DNA of 64,000 bases from Microbulbifer agarilyticus (GTDB lineage Bacteria > Pseudomonadota > Gammaproteobacteria > Pseudomonadales > Cellvibrionaceae). The notes below the pieces were generated by a model. It made no database searches. It had not been told where the DNA came from and saw nothing but the letters and a program-made list of their open reading frames with translations. Positions 38,032-49,113 of the stretch are shown here, in pieces. A program made the position numbers and the translations under genes. Where the stretch lies: NCBI RefSeq assembly GCF_001999945.1, contig NZ_CP019650.1, forward strand, positions 2,418,001-2,482,000, in the 5' to 3' direction. Positions within the stretch are counted from its first letter, which is position 1. Every line of letters starts with the position of its first letter.

Positions 38032-40299
38032 TTAACGCACCTCCAGATTCATCCCGGCTCCCTGAGCCAACTCGGCGAAATTGGGGAAGGATGTCGCCAC
38101 ATTGGCGCAATGCTTGATTCGGATGTCCGCGCCGGCGCGTAAGGCGGCCACAGCAAAAGACATGGCAATACGGTGATCACCCAGGCTATCTACCTCGCCC
38201 CCGCCGAATACGGCAGGTTGGTCACTACCACCTTTACCCTGAATCACGATGCCATCACGTGTCGGCTCGGCATCCACCCCCAGGACCTTGAGGCCGTCGG
38301 CCATCGCCTGAATTCGGTCACTTTCCTTCACCCGCAGCTCTTCCGCACCAGTCAATACGGTTTCACCTTCGGCGCAGGATGCCGCCACAAAGATCGCCGG
38401 GAACTCATCAATGGCCAGGGGCACCTGATCTTCGGGGATCTTGATACCTTTTAAGGGCGCGTAGCGTACGCGAATATCCGCTACCGGCTCACCGCCAACT
38501 TCACGGGTATTTTCCAGGGTAATGTCGGCACCCATAGCACGCAGAATATTGATGGCACCATCGCGCGTTGGATTGATACCCACATGCCGTAGCAGCACAT
38601 CGGACCCTGGGGCAATGGACGCCGCCACCATAAAGAAGGTCGCGGAGGAGATATCTGCCGGCACATCGATATGACAAGCCGCCAACTTGCCACCACCCTG
38701 CAGACTCGCGCGCGGGCCGTCACGGCGCACATCGTAGCCAAAGCCGGACAGCATACGCTCGGTGTGGTCGCGGGTAGGAGCCGGCTCAGTCGTACTGGTT
38801 TCACCATCGGCATAAAGGCCCGCCAGCAGCACGCAGGACTTCACCTGAGCACTTGCCATCGGCAAGGTGTAATCAATGGCTTTCAAGGCGCTGCCACCAC
38901 GGATCTTGAGCGGCGGCCGCCCCTCTTCGGCAGTCTCAACAACGGCACCCATTTCACGCAACGGGTTGGCTACGCGATTCATAGGGCGCTTGGTCAGGGA
39001 CTCATCCCCAGTTAACACGGTATCAAACTGCTGCCCTGCCAACAGACCCGCCAGCAATCGCATGGAGGTTCCGGAATTGCCAACGTATAGCGGGCCAGGA
39101 GGTGCCTGCAGGCCGTGCACACCTACACCGTGGATAGTGACGCGACCATTTACCGGCCCCTCAATTACAACCCCCATGTCGCGGAACGACTGGAGTGTGG
39201 CCAAGGCATCTTCCCCTTCCAGGAATCCTTCCACTTCGGTGACACCTTCCGCCAGGGAACCCAGCATAATTGAGCGGTGTGACATGGACTTGTCTCCCGG
39301 CACCCGCAGATCACCATTTACCGCACCGCCCGGCTGGGCGACAAAAGTTACTTCCTTCGCTTCCATAGTTTCCGTATACGCTTTTTTGGCCAGCATTTTT
39401 GTAAAGTGATCCCGCGCCGCCTTGGCCCGGGTAAAAACCCCCATCAGGTGTTCGCTGTCGCCGCTGGCAATGGCACTGCGCAAGGAACCCAGATTGGAGG
39501 TGTAGAGATCGATGGATTTTAAAATGGCATCGCGATTGGCGAGCATAATGTCACGCCACATCACTGGGTCACTGGAGGCAATACGGGTAAAGTCCCGGAA
39601 GCCGCCAGCGGCATAGCGAAAAATATTTTCGTTTTCCGCATCGTGCGCGAGAGTATCCACTAGACCGAATGCAATCACGTGCGGCAAGTGGCTGGTCGCA
39701 GCAAGTACTTCATCGTGCTCGACAACAGGCATACTAAGCACTTCTGCACCGACGGCCTGCCACATACGCTCTATACGCTGGACATACTCTGAAGCAGTAT
39801 TTTCAAGCGGCGTGAGAATAATTCGGTGGGCAATGTATAAGTCGTCACGTGCGGCGGTGACGCCACTTTGCTCAGACCCCGCAATCGGGTGACCGGGCAC
39901 CAGAAACTCCGGCACCTCACCCCAGACATTTTCCGCTGCAGCAATGACGCTGCCCTTCACACTGGCACCATCGGTGACGGTAACGCCAGCAGGTAGCTGA
40001 TCTTTCAGCTGTGCAAACACCGACTCAACGGAAAGTGTGGGTACGGCGACAAAAACCACATCGCCCGCTTCCAGCTCGGGAAGCACCTGGGCGATCTCGG
40101 TAACCGCACGATCCACCACACCAAGCGCAACCGCTTGCTCACAGGTTTGCTGACGACGCGCAACGCCGATAACTTCGCGACAACCACTGGCTGCTTTCAA
40201 GCCCAGCGCCAAACTGCCACCGATCAACCCGAGACCAACGACGACCAAGCGACCGATTTGGCCCGAGGCTTTCCGTCCAGCAGCATCCATCGCCGACAT
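38032..40299 (-). CDS. Prephenate dehydrogenase / EPSP synthase fusion
   Basis: This 755-residue protein joins two shikimate-route enzymes. Residues 1-310 form a TyrA-type dehydrogenase: NAD fold LVVVGLGLIGGSLALGLK near 18, VPGHPIAGSEQSG and HVIAFGLVDTLAHDA. From about residue 311 to the end it is 5-enolpyruvylshikimate-3-phosphate synthase: GDKSMSHRSIMLGSLAEG, LYVGNSGTSMRLLAGLLAG, and KESDRIQAMADGL near the end. The fusion is known from Pseudomonas, where tyrA~aroF has this form. Its ATG follows the pheA stop directly (TAAATG), so it is translationally coupled. Unlike Pseudomonas, no hisC gene lies between pheA and this gene. Confidence 0.95.
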   Translation of the reverse strand: MSAMDAAGRKASGQIGRLVVVGLGLIGGSLALGLKAASGCREVIGVARRQQTCEQAVALGVVDRAVTEIAQVLPELEAGDVVFVAVPTLSVESVFAQLKDQLPAGVTVTDGASVKGSVIAAAENVWGEVPEFLVPGHPIAGSEQSGVTAARDDLYIAHRIILTPLENTASEYVQRIERMWQAVGAEVLSMPVVEHDEVLAATSHLPHVIAFGLVDTLAHDAENENIFRYAAGGFRDFTRIASSDPVMWRDIMLANRDAILKSIDLYTSNLGSLRSAIASGDSEHLMGVFTRAKAARDHFTKMLAKKAYTETMEAKEVTFVAQPGGAVNGDLRVPGDKSMSHRSIMLGSLAEGVTEVEGFLEGEDALATLQSFRDMGVVIEGPVNGRVTIHGVGVHGLQAPPGPLYVGNSGTSMRLLAGLLAGQQFDTVLTGDESLTKRPMNRVANPLREMGAVVETAEEGRPPLKIRGGSALKAIDYTLPMASAQVKSCVLLAGLYADGETSTTEPAPTRDHTERMLSGFGYDVRRDGPRASLQGGGKLAACHIDVPADISSATFFMVAASIAPGSDVLLRHVGINPTRDGAINILRAMGADITLENTREVGGEPVADIRVRYAPLKGIKIPEDQVPLAIDEFPAIFVAASCAEGETVLTGAEELRVKESDRIQAMADGLKVLGVDAEPTRDGIVIQGKGGSDQPAVFGGGEVDSLGDHRIAMSFAVAALRAGADIRIKHCANVATSFPNFAELAQGAGMNLEVR

Positions 40300-41403
40300 T
40301 TACAGCACTCCGCGCGGATAGGAGCCGAGCACCTTCATATCGGACGCACAGGCCCCCACATCCTTCAGCGCCGCAGCGACATTTTCGCTGTCGCGATGCC
40401 CGAAAAAATCGATAAAGAACACATAGGTCCAGTTACCGCTTTGTGAGGGACGGGTTTCCACCCGCGTCAGGTCAATATTGTGGTTCTGGAACGGCACCAG
40501 CAGGTCGTGCAACGCACCCGGCTCGTTGCGCATGGACACCATCAGCGAAGTTTTATCGTCACCACTGGGCGGCACTTCCTGAGAGCCGATGATCAGGAAA
40601 CGAGTCGAGTTATCCGGACGATCTTCAATTTTCTCATTGAGAATCTTGAGGCCATACATGTCGGCCGCCATATCACCGGCAATTGCCGCAGCGTTCCACT
40701 CACCCTTTACCCGCCTGGCTGCCTCTGCATTACTAGCAACCGCGACACGCTCCACGTTCGGATAGTAGGAATCCAACCACTTGCGGCACTGCGCCAGGCT
40801 CTGCGCGTGCGAGTAAATGCGGGTAATGGAGTCCTTACGAGTGATATCAGAAATCATCAGGTGCTGGTGAATTCGCAACTCCACCTCACCGCAAATCTTC
40901 AGATTGGAGGTCATAAAGTTGTCGAGGGTATGGTTCACCACGCCCTCAGTGGAGTTCTCTACCGGCACCACTCCGTAATTTACGGCACCGGCCTCTACCT
41001 CGCGAAACACCTCATCAATCGCAGCCAATGGCTTGGACACCGCGGAGTGACCAAAATGCTTGAGGGCCGCCTGCTGGGTAAAGGTGCCTTCCGGCCCCAG
41101 ATACGCAGCCTTAATTGGTTCTTCCAGCGCGAGGCAGGCCGACATGATTTCGCGAAACAGACGCGCCATTTCTTCATCGGTCAGTGGGCCCGCATTGCGC
41201 TGCATCGCGCGACGCAACACCTGGGCTTCGCGCTCCGGACGGTAATACAGCGCTTCCTCGCCGTTACTCTTTTTGACTTCAGCAACTTCCAACGCGCAAT
41301 TGGCACGCTCAGAAATCAGTCGCGCGATATCACTATCGAGACCGTCGATGCGATCGCGGAGTTCCAGCAGGCGCGGATCCTGCTTTGGCTTATCTTCAGA
41401 CAT
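40300..41403 (-). CDS. pheA: Chorismate mutase / prephenate dehydratase (P-protein)
   Basis: The 367-residue protein has an N-terminal chorismate mutase helix domain (about 1-90, with LRDRIDGLDSDIARLISERANCALEVAEVKK), the dehydratase domain from AAYLGPEGTFTQQAALKHFG to NNSTRFL (about 95-275), with the VVPVENSTEGVVNHTLD signature, and a C-terminal ACT domain with KTSLMVSMRNEPGALHDLL and SRPSQSGNWTYVFFID that binds Phe for feedback. It follows serC after 53 bp. Confidence 0.96.
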   Translation of the reverse strand: MSEDKPKQDPRLLELRDRIDGLDSDIARLISERANCALEVAEVKKSNGEEALYYRPEREAQVLRRAMQRNAGPLTDEEMARLFREIMSACLALEEPIKAAYLGPEGTFTQQAALKHFGHSAVSKPLAAIDEVFREVEAGAVNYGVVPVENSTEGVVNHTLDNFMTSNLKICGEVELRIHQHLMISDITRKDSITRIYSHAQSLAQCRKWLDSYYPNVERVAVASNAEAARRVKGEWNAAAIAGDMAADMYGLKILNEKIEDRPDNSTRFLIIGSQEVPPSGDDKTSLMVSMRNEPGALHDLLVPFQNHNIDLTRVETRPSQSGNWTYVFFIDFFGHRDSENVAAALKDVGACASDMKVLGSYPRGVL

Positions 41404-41456
41404 AACTCTCGCCTAAATCCGTATATTCCATTACTAAATCGCCACAAAGGCGCTCA

Positions 41457-42536
41457 TTAACCATGACGTTGCTCAAAGTCGGCCATAAAGGCCACCAGGG
41501 CTTCCACCGCCTCTAATGGCACGGCGTTGTACAGGGACGCACGCATACCACCCACGGAACGATGCCCTTTCAGATTGAGCAGCCCGGCCGCTTCCGACTC
41601 ACTCAAGAATTGCTTGTCCAGCTTTTCGTCTGCAAGCACAAACGGCACATTCATGCGCGACCGGCTTTCCTTCGCCACCGGACTGGAGAAAAACTCACTG
41701 CGATCGAGGAACTCATACAGTAATGCGGACTTCTTCTCGCTGAGTTCCGCCATTGCGGGTACACCACCCTGGGCTTTCAGCCATTTAAACACCAGCCCCG
41801 ACAGATACCAGGCAAAGGTCGGCGGCGTGTTGTCCATAGAGCCACCGTCGGCAGCAATTTTCCAATTGAGACTGCGCGGGATATCGGGCAACGCGCGATC
41901 CAGCAGGTCATCACGCACGATACCCACGGCAATACCGGATGGACCAATGTTCTTTTGTGCTCCCGCATAGATAAAACCAAACTTATCGACCGGAATGGAC
42001 TGAGAAAGAATGGTCGACGACATATCCGCAACCAGCGGGCTTTTCACCTCGGGAACATAAGGGAACTCTACGCCACCAATCGTCTCGTTCGGCGTATAGT
42101 GGAAGTACGCGGCATCGGCGCTTTCCTGCCAGCTATCCGCAGCCGGCGCATAGCTAAAGTTCTGATCCTCAGAGGACGCCACTATATTCACGTTACCGTA
42201 GCGACGCGCCTCCTTGATCGCTTTGGCAGCCCACTGCCCGGTATGGATATAGTCTGCCGTCTTACTGGCACCGCCAAACAGGTTCCAGGGAATGGCGCTA
42301 AACTGGCCGGTAGCACCACCCTGCAGGAACAGCACCTTGTAGTTATCTGGGATTGCCAACAAATCCCGCAGGTCCTGCTCGGCAGTTTCCGCCACCTGGG
42401 TAAACTCCGGCGAGCGATGGCTAACTTCCATTACGGAACAGCCCAGCCCTTGCCAGTCCAGCAATTCTTCCTGTGCCTGCCGCAATACCGGCTCCGGCAA
42501 CGCCGCAGGTCCCGCACAGAAATTGAACTTTCTCAT
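41457..42536 (-). CDS. serC: Phosphoserine aminotransferase
   Basis: The 359-residue protein starts MRKFNFCAGPAALPEPVLRQAQ as in SerC (E. coli 362). The PLP lysine lies in FGFIYAGAQKNIGPSGIAVG, and VMEVSHRSPEFTQV and GHRSVGGMRASLYNA match. It makes phosphoserine and pyridoxine precursors. It stands between gyrA and pheA, as in Pseudomonas. Confidence 0.97.
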   Translation of the reverse strand: MRKFNFCAGPAALPEPVLRQAQEELLDWQGLGCSVMEVSHRSPEFTQVAETAEQDLRDLLAIPDNYKVLFLQGGATGQFSAIPWNLFGGASKTADYIHTGQWAAKAIKEARRYGNVNIVASSEDQNFSYAPAADSWQESADAAYFHYTPNETIGGVEFPYVPEVKSPLVADMSSTILSQSIPVDKFGFIYAGAQKNIGPSGIAVGIVRDDLLDRALPDIPRSLNWKIAADGGSMDNTPPTFAWYLSGLVFKWLKAQGGVPAMAELSEKKSALLYEFLDRSEFFSSPVAKESRSRMNVPFVLADEKLDKQFLSESEAAGLLNLKGHRSVGGMRASLYNAVPLEAVEALVAFMADFEQRHG

Positions 42537-42671
42537 TGATTCACTTCCACAGAGAAAACAGATTGAATTAAAACTTTGGCCAAGAGCCGAATCACGAGAT
42601 CTACAAACCTCGTTTTCACCCCTGCCGATTACAAAGCTTTCGCCAGCAAGAAAACGCCAGCCACTAAAGTC

Positions 42672-42703
42672 AAAAAAGGCCGCGAAGATTCGCAGCCTTT
42701 TTG
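42672..42703 (-). terminator. Terminator after gyrA
   Basis: On the minus strand AAAGGCTGCGAA and TTCGCGGCCTTT form a stem of 12 bp with one T-G pair and a two-base loop, followed by TTTG. It lies 21 bases past the gyrA stop, before serC. Confidence 0.75.
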
Positions 42704-42723
42704 AGATAAATCGGGATCAGAGG

Positions 42724-45309
42724 TTACTCCTCGGCAGCGCCGTCTCCGGCACCCTCACCTTCTTCATCATCGGTCTCCTGGATCCGCGCCAGGCCAACCA
42801 GCTGCTCGCCACTCTTCAAACGAATGACACGCACGCCTTGGGTATTCCGCCCAAGCACAGAAACCTCATCGACGCGGGTACGAACCAGTGTGCCCTGATC
42901 AGAAATCAGCATGATTTCTTCACCCGGGTGCACCTGACAGGCACCAACCAAAGCGCCGTTACGCTCACTTTCCGCGATCGCGATTACACCTTGGGTACCG
43001 CGTCCCTTGGTTGGGAAGTCGGCGGTCGAAGTACGCTTACCGTAACCATTTTCGGTGACCATCATCACCGAACCACCCTCTTCCGGGATCACCATGGAAA
43101 TTACGGAAACACCTTCAGCCATGCGGATACCGCGCACACCACGGGACACACGCCCCATGGAACGGACATTTTCTTCGGCAAAACGCGCGGCCTTACCAGC
43201 ACTGGTTAACAGCAACACATCGCGACTACCGTCGGTAATAGCGGTTGCCACCAGGCGATCGGTTTCTTCCAGCTCGATTGCCCGCAGCCCCACGCTACGT
43301 GGGCGCGCAAATGCAGTCAGCGGGGTTTTCTTCACGGTACCGTTCGCGGTCGCAAAGAAAATAAAGTGGTCTTCATCGTATTCCGACACCGGCATCATGC
43401 TGCTGATGCGCTCATCTTCTTCCAGCGGTAGCATGTTCACCATCGGGCGGCCACGGGAGGCACGGCCAGCGGTGGGTACTTCGTACACCTTCAGCCAATA
43501 CACCTTACCCTTATTGGAGAAGCACAAAATTGTGTCGTGGGAGTTGGCAATCAGCAGGTGCTCAACGAAATCTTCGTCTTTTACCTGAGTCGCCGACTTA
43601 CCCATACCGCCGCGGCGCTGGGCTTGATAATCGGCCAGTGGCTGGCTCTTGGCGTAGCCACCATGCGAGATGGTAACAACCTTGTCTTCCGGGGTAATCA
43701 GGTCTTCTACAGAAAGATCCTGGCGGGAAGCCACGATGTCGGTACGGCGCTCATCGCCATACTCTTTTTCCAGCACTTCCAGCTCTTCGCGAATCACTTC
43801 CATCAAGCGCACAGGGCTGCCCAGGATTTCCAGGTATTCGGCGATCTGCTCCAGGCGCTCACTGTATTCAGCCAGCAGCTTGTCGTGCTCCATGCCGGTC
43901 AGACGGTGCAGGCGCAACTCGAGAATTGCCTGCGCCTGGGCCGGTGACAGGTAGTAAGCGTCATCGCGCATACCAAATTCTTTCGGCAGATCGTCCGGAC
44001 GACAGGCATCAGCACCGGCACGCTCCAGGAACTGCTGCACCTCACCTACCGGCCAACCTTTGGCCAACAGTGCTTCGCGGGCGTCGGCCGGCGTCGCGGA
44101 GGACTTGATCAGCTCGATCACCGGGTCGATATTGGAGATGGCAATCGCCAGGCCTTCCAGGATATGCCCGCGCTCACGCGCCTTGCGCAGCAGGTATACA
44201 GTACGGCGGGTTACTACTTCCTGACGATGGCGAATGAAATATTCCAGCAGCTCTTTCAGGTTCAACAGTTTGGGCTGGCCATCGACCAGCGCCACCATAT
44301 TGATACCAAAAACGCTTTCCAGCTGGGTCTGAGAATAGAGGTTGTTCAAAACAACATCGCCCAGCTCACCGCGCTTGAGTTCGATGACAATGCGCAGGCC
44401 ATCTTTATCCGACTCGTCGCGCAGCTCGGATATACCTTCGATCTTCTTCTCTTTTACCAACTCAGCAATACGCTCGATCAGGCGCGCCTTGTTCAGCTGG
44501 TATGGAATTTCGTGAACAATGATGGTCTCACGACCAGACTTATCATCGCGCAGCACTTCCGCCTTTGCGCGGATATAGATACGTCCGCGGCCGGTGCGGT
44601 AGGCCAGCAGGATACCGGCGCGGCCATTGATAATGGCGCCTGTGGGGAAATCCGGGCCCGGAATATATTCCATCAACTCGTCGACAGACAGCTCACTGTT
44701 GTCGATCAGCGCCAGACAACCCTTAACCACTTCACTCAGGTTGTGCGGTGGGATATTGGTAGCCATACCGACCGCGATACCGGAAGAACCGTTTACCAGC
44801 AGGTTGGGCACTCGCGACGGCAACACTTCCGGCATCTGCTCGGAGCCATCGTAGTTGTCGACAAAATTGACGGTTTCCTTGTCCAGATCGGACAGCAGCT
44901 CATGCGCCAGCTTGTCCATGCGGATTTCGGTGTATCGCATGGCTGCCGCGCTATCGCCATCAATAGAACCGAAGTTACCCTGGCCATCTACGAGCATGTA
45001 CCGCAGAGAGAACGGCTGAGCCATACGTACGATGGTGTCATACACCGCGCTATCACCATGCGGGTGGTATTTACCAATTACGTCGCCCACAACACGCGCA
45101 GATTTTTTGTACGGCTTGTTCCAGTCGTTCTTGAGTTCGTTCATTGCGTAGAGCACGCGCCGGTGCACCGGCTTGAGCCCGTCGCGCACGTCCGGCAGCG
45201 CACGGCCCACGATTACGCTCATCGCATAGTCGAGGTAGGATTGCTTCAGCTCTTCTTCGATATTAATCGGAGAAATTTCTTTGGCTAATTCGCCCATATT
45301 TTCAGGCAT
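42724..45309 (-). CDS. gyrA: DNA gyrase subunit A
   Basis: The 861-residue protein has the topoisomerase IIA breakage-rejoining domain with catalytic Tyr126 ([11 protein letters not shown]), and [19 protein letters not shown] with Ser87 and Asp91 matching the wild-type residues at quinolone-resistance positions 83 and 87 of E. coli. The C-terminal DNA-wrapping beta-pinwheel has repeats such as [19 protein letters not shown] and [12 protein letters not shown]. The GyrA box reads QRRGGMG; the consensus has Lys or Arg in place of Met. It ends in an acidic tail. Start at ATG 45309 or 45297 is open; the second matches E. coli GyrA better but has no ribosome site. Confidence 0.97.
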   Translation of the reverse strand: MPENMGELAKEISPINIEEELKQSYLDYAMSVIVGRALPDVRDGLKPVHRRVLYAMNELKNDWNKPYKKSARVVGDVIGKYHPHGDSAVYDTIVRMAQPFSLRYMLVDGQGNFGSIDGDSAAAMRYTEIRMDKLAHELLSDLDKETVNFVDNYDGSEQMPEVLPSRVPNLLVNGSSGIAVGMATNIPPHNLSEVVKGCLALIDNSELSVDELMEYIPGPDFPTGAIINGRAGILLAYRTGRGRIYIRAKAEVLRDDKSGRETIIVHEIPYQLNKARLIERIAELVKEKKIEGISELRDESDKDGLRIVIELKRGELGDVVLNNLYSQTQLESVFGINMVALVDGQPKLLNLKELLEYFIRHRQEVVTRRTVYLLRKARERGHILEGLAIAISNIDPVIELIKSSATPADAREALLAKGWPVGEVQQFLERAGADACRPDDLPKEFGMRDDAYYLSPAQAQAILELRLHRLTGMEHDKLLAEYSERLEQIAEYLEILGSPVRLMEVIREELEVLEKEYGDERRTDIVASRQDLSVEDLITPEDKVVTISHGGYAKSQPLADYQAQRRGGMGKSATQVKDEDFVEHLLIANSHDTILCFSNKGKVYWLKVYEVPTAGRASRGRPMVNMLPLEEDERISSMMPVSEYDEDHFIFFATANGTVKKTPLTAFARPRSVGLRAIELEETDRLVATAITDGSRDVLLLTSAGKAARFAEENVRSMGRVSRGVRGIRMAEGVSVISMVIPEEGGSVMMVTENGYGKRTSTADFPTKGRGTQGVIAIAESERNGALVGACQVHPGEEIMLISDQGTLVRTRVDEVSVLGRNTQGVRVIRLKSGEQLVGLARIQETDDEEGEGAGDGAAEE

Positions 45310-45542
45310 TCCTTATCGTTAACGCCGCCAGCGGGTTGGCCCCGGCTCCGCCAGAAACTGCCGCCCTCAAAGGGGTAAAAACAGCATCAAGCTTGAATCT
45401 GGTGGGGCCAGCAAGTCACGGACCCCGATCAAGCGGGCGATTCTACCACAATTGACGCATATAAGGACGACTTGTACAGACTTGTTCACAGTCGCTGGCG
45501 CCGCTAAAGTTTGCGCCTTTCCACCGGAACAAAAAACGCACA

Positions 45543-46910
45543 ATGGCCAATAAGAACCCCAGCAATTCCGCGCAAAAAACAAACAACCAGCAGGTGATCG
45601 ACACACTGATACACGCCCGCTGGATCATTCCGGTGGTACCCGAAAAACGCGTGTACGAAAATTGTTCACTGGCGATCAAGGACGGGGTAATCAGTGCAAT
45701 ACTGCCGAGCGAAGAGGCCCGTATGCGCTTTACGGCAAGCGAGGTGCACGAGCTCGACGACCAACTGGTGATTCCCGGCCTGATCAATACCCACAACCAT
45801 GCGGCCATGAGCCTGTTGCGCGGCTTTGCCGATGACCAGCCGTTGATGACTTGGCTGGAAAAACATATCTGGCCTGCAGAGCAAACGTGGGTTAGCCCTG
45901 AATTTGTTGGCGATGGCACCCGCCTCAGCATTGCCGAAATGCTTAGAAGTGGCACCACGACCTTCTCCGACCAGTATTTCTTCCCGGAGGCCACCGCAGC
46001 AGCCGCACGGGAAGCCGGTATTCGCGCACAAGTCGCCTTCCCCATTATCGATTTTCCCAACGCCTGGTCCCGGGACGGCTTTGACGCGATCGAAAAGGGG
46101 CTGGCACTGCGGGATGACTACCGTTCCCACAGCCGAATTGGCCTCGCCTTCGCCCCTCATGCCCCATATACGGTGGGCGACGAAACACTGCAAAAAATTG
46201 CCATGTACGCCGACGAGCTGGGCATGGCTGTCCAAATGCATTTGCATGAAACAGCAGGGGAAGTGGAAAAAGCTGTAGCCGATAGCGGGTTGCGCCCCAC
46301 AGAGCGGCTGCACAAACTGGGGCTGCTGTCTCCGCAGTTCCTGAGCGTACATATGACCGCGCTGGATGACGCCGATATTGCACTGATCAGCAAAACCGGT
46401 GCCCATGTCAGCCACTGTCCACGCTCCAACCTCAAACTCGCCTCCGGCTTCACCCCGGTGGCCAAGCTGCTCGATGCCGGCATCAATGTATCCATCGGCA
46501 CCGATGGACCCGCCAGCAACAACGGCCTCGACATGCTGATGGAAACCAACACCGCCGCCCTGCTCGCCAAGGCGGTTTCCGGCGATGCCAGCGCCCTGCC
46601 CGCGCATCAGGCCCTGGCCATGGCGACCATCAATGGCGCACGCGCACTCGGTATCGACGACGTCACCGGCAGCCTCGAAGCCGGCAAAGCTGCAGACCTT
46701 TGCGCCATCGACCTCAGCGCAATCGAGCAGCAGCCGCTGCACGACCTGACCTCGCAGCTAATCTACACCGCCAACGGCCACAATGTGCGCAATGTATGGG
46801 TTGCGGGCAAGCAACTCTTGAAGGATCGTGTTCTCACCACAATGAATGAAGTAGAACTGAAGCAACGGGCACAGATATGGCGTGATAGAATCGCCGGTCT
46901 GTCCAAGTAA
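45543..46910 (+). CDS. mtaD: 5'-methylthioadenosine/S-adenosylhomocysteine deaminase-type amidohydrolase
   Basis: The 455-residue protein is a TRZ/ATZ-type zinc amidohydrolase. Seen: [24 protein letters not shown] (HxH), [29 protein letters not shown], and STG-like [19 protein letters not shown] with the catalytic Asp. In Pseudomonas the gene in this position deaminates methylthioadenosine to methylthioinosine; the assignment rests on order (gyrA-mtaD-ubiG) and motifs. mtnA, which stands between gyrA and mtaD in Pseudomonas, is absent here. It is divergent from gyrA over 233 bp and ends 11 bp before ubiG. Confidence 0.85.
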   Translation: MANKNPSNSAQKTNNQQVIDTLIHARWIIPVVPEKRVYENCSLAIKDGVISAILPSEEARMRFTASEVHELDDQLVIPGLINTHNHAAMSLLRGFADDQPLMTWLEKHIWPAEQTWVSPEFVGDGTRLSIAEMLRSGTTTFSDQYFFPEATAAAAREAGIRAQVAFPIIDFPNAWSRDGFDAIEKGLALRDDYRSHSRIGLAFAPHAPYTVGDETLQKIAMYADELGMAVQMHLHETAGEVEKAVADSGLRPTERLHKLGLLSPQFLSVHMTALDDADIALISKTGAHVSHCPRSNLKLASGFTPVAKLLDAGINVSIGTDGPASNNGLDMLMETNTAALLAKAVSGDASALPAHQALAMATINGARALGIDDVTGSLEAGKAADLCAIDLSAIEQQPLHDLTSQLIYTANGHNVRNVWVAGKQLLKDRVLTTMNEVELKQRAQIWRDRIAGLSK

Positions 46911-46921
46911 GCAGAGCCCAA

Positions 46922-47626
46922 ATGACCAACGTAGATCCGGCGGAAATCGCCAAATTCGAACAGCTCGCGAGCCGCTGGTGGGACCAGCAGGGTGAATTCA
47001 AACCCCTGCATGAGATCAACCCCCTGCGCGCCAACTATATTGATCAGCGCGCCCCCGTTGCCGGCAAAAAGCTCCTCGATGTAGGTTGCGGCGGCGGCAT
47101 TCTGTCAGAAGCCATGGCCCAGCGCGGCGCCGAGGTGACTGGCATCGACATGGGTGAAGCTCCTCTGAACGTAGCCAAGCTGCACGCCCTGGAAAGCGGC
47201 GTATCCATTGATTACCAGCGCATCCCGGTAGAAGAACTCGCGGACAAGGCACCCGCCAGCTTCGACATTGTTACCTGCCTGGAAATGCTGGAGCATGTAC
47301 CGGACCCCGCCTCCGTAATCCGCGCCTGCGCAAAACTGGTTAAACCCGGCGGTCACGTGTTTTTCTCCACCATCAACCGCACACCAAAAGGCTGGCTGTT
47401 TGCGGTGGTGGGCGCGGAATACGTCTTGCGCCTGCTCCCCAAGGGCACCCACGAATACGCTAAATTCATCCGCCCGTCAGAGCTCGGTCGCTGGGTTCGC
47501 GAAGCAGACCTGCAAGCGCGCGATATCACCGGCATGACCTACAATCCCCTCACCAAGCAGTACAAACTGAACCCGAGGGACGTCGACGTGAATTACCTGA
47601 TGCACACCACTCGCCCGGCGGAATAA
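46922..47626 (+). CDS. ubiG: Ubiquinone 3-O-methyltransferase UbiG
   Basis: The 234-residue protein is a SAM-dependent O-methyltransferase of ubiquinone synthesis. Seen: [25 protein letters not shown] start, SAM motif [54 protein letters not shown]. It follows mtaD by 11 bp and precedes mupP by 19, in one operon. Confidence 0.95.
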   Translation: MTNVDPAEIAKFEQLASRWWDQQGEFKPLHEINPLRANYIDQRAPVAGKKLLDVGCGGGILSEAMAQRGAEVTGIDMGEAPLNVAKLHALESGVSIDYQRIPVEELADKAPASFDIVTCLEMLEHVPDPASVIRACAKLVKPGGHVFFSTINRTPKGWLFAVVGAEYVLRLLPKGTHEYAKFIRPSELGRWVREADLQARDITGMTYNPLTKQYKLNPRDVDVNYLMHTTRPAE

Positions 47627-47645
47627 ACCCAGAAGTACCCCACTT

Positions 47646-48311
47646 ATGAAAGCTGTACTCTTCGACCTCGACGGCACACTGTTCGACACTGCCCCGGACT
47701 TCGTGGTGGTGCTCAACCAGCTGCGTGAGCAGGAGCAACTGCCACCGCTGGCCGATGCCACCATTCGCGAAGTCGTATCCAATGGCGCCCGCGCCATGGT
47801 TCGCCTTGGCTTTGGGGTAGACGAAGGCGAACATGGCTTCGACAACTTGCGCCAACGCCTGCTGGACCTCTACCTGATGCACCTGGCGAGGCACACGGTC
47901 CCCTTTCCCGGTATCGAGCGCTTACTGAATGAATTAGCCGAAAACGACATTGCCTGGGGTGTAGTCACCAACAAGCCATCGGCTTATACCATTCCGCTCA
48001 TGCGAGCGTTTGCGCACCTGCCCACGCCCGGAGCCATCATCTGCCCGGACGACGTCACCAATCGCAAACCGGATCCGGAGCCTATTCTGCTTGCCTGTAG
48101 CCGCATTGGCTGCCTGCCAACGGAATCCGTATACGTAGGTGACCACGAGCGCGACATCATGGCCGGCCGCGCTGCAGGCATGCCCACCATCGCCTGCAGC
48201 TATGGCTACATCGACAGCGGCGACGACCCGGAAAACTGGCAGGCGGATCATGTGATCCATCACGCCGATGAGATCTGGCCTCTGCTGCAACAGCAATACC
48301 TGAACAAATAA
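47646..48311 (+). CDS. mupP: HAD phosphatase, N-acetylmuramate 6-phosphate phosphatase MupP type
   Basis: The 221-residue protein is a HAD hydrolase: motif I FDLDGTLFDTAP (Asp8, Asp10), motif II GVVTNKPS, motif III/IV NRKPDPEPILLA and YVGDHERDIMAGRAAGM. In Pseudomonas MupP stands between ubiG and yciK and removes phosphate from MurNAc-6-P in cell-wall recycling, giving basal fosfomycin resistance. The identical order here supports that call, though Gph-type phosphoglycolate phosphatase is the alternative. murQ, for another route on the same compound, is at 59.5 kb. Confidence 0.85.
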   Translation: MKAVLFDLDGTLFDTAPDFVVVLNQLREQEQLPPLADATIREVVSNGARAMVRLGFGVDEGEHGFDNLRQRLLDLYLMHLARHTVPFPGIERLLNELAENDIAWGVVTNKPSAYTIPLMRAFAHLPTPGAIICPDDVTNRKPDPEPILLACSRIGCLPTESVYVGDHERDIMAGRAAGMPTIACSYGYIDSGDDPENWQADHVIHHADEIWPLLQQQYLNK

Positions 48312-48342
48312 TTACATTCTCTATTCTTGAGCCCGAATTCTG

Positions 48343-49098
48343 ATGTCTGAAACCATCACCAACTACCAAGCACCCGCAGATCTGCTGAAAGATAAAGTTA
48401 TTCTGGTGACCGGAGCCGGCGACGGTATTGGCCGCGCTGCAGCAAAAGCCTATGCCGCCCACGGCGCTACCGTTATCTTGCTGGGCCGCACCGTCCCCAA
48501 ACTGGAAGCCGTTTACGACGAGATCGAAGCAGCTGGCGGCGCCAAGCCCGCCATCCTGCCTGTTGACCTGTCTGATGTGCGCTGGGAACAACTGGAATAC
48601 CTGGCCCAAGGTGTAGACCAGGAATTTAGCCGCCTTGACGGCCTGGTGCACTGCGCCGGCGTACTCGGCCAGCGCACCCCGATTGCCAATTACCACTACG
48701 CTAACTGGCAGCAGGTTATGCAGATCAACGTGAATGCCGCGTTCGGTCTAACAAAGGCCATGCTGCCACTACTGGAAGAATCCAAAGCCGGTTCGATCAT
48801 CTTCACCAGCTCCAGTGTGGGTCTTAAAGGACGCGCCTACTGGGGCGCTTACTCGGTTTCAAAGTTTGCCACCGAAGGCCTGATGCAAGTGCTGGCAGAT
48901 GAAGTGGATGGCGTCTCCAACATTCGCGTCAACAGCGTCAATCCCGGCGGCACCCGCACCAATATGCGCGCCGCTGCCTACCCGGCAGAAGATCCGGCGA
49001 CCGTCACCGCTCCGGAAGATATTATGCCGACCTACCTATACCTGATGGGCGACGATAGCCTCGGGATAAACGGCAAACAATTTAACGCGCAAGACTAA
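48343..49098 (+). CDS. yciK: YciK-type short-chain dehydrogenase
   Basis: The 251-residue protein has the SDR pattern: TGAGDGIGRAAAKAYA (NAD(P) binding), LVHCAGVLG (NNAG position), Ser in FTSSSVGLKGRAYWGAYSVSKFATEG with catalytic YSVSK, and VNPGGTRTNMRAAA. YciK is conserved beside gyrA-ubiG-mupP in gammaproteobacteria but its substrate is unknown. It is the last gene of that operon; a hairpin follows. Confidence 0.92.
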   Translation: MSETITNYQAPADLLKDKVILVTGAGDGIGRAAAKAYAAHGATVILLGRTVPKLEAVYDEIEAAGGAKPAILPVDLSDVRWEQLEYLAQGVDQEFSRLDGLVHCAGVLGQRTPIANYHYANWQQVMQINVNAAFGLTKAMLPLLEESKAGSIIFTSSSVGLKGRAYWGAYSVSKFATEGLMQVLADEVDGVSNIRVNSVNPGGTRTNMRAAAYPAEDPATVTAPEDIMPTYLYLMGDDSLGINGKQFNAQD

Positions 49099-49113
49099 AT
49101 AGCCACCCTTTTT

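Noticed and set aside
44164..45288. Long antisense open frame over gyrA
   Set aside because: It lies within gyrA on the other strand and has no motif or start signal.
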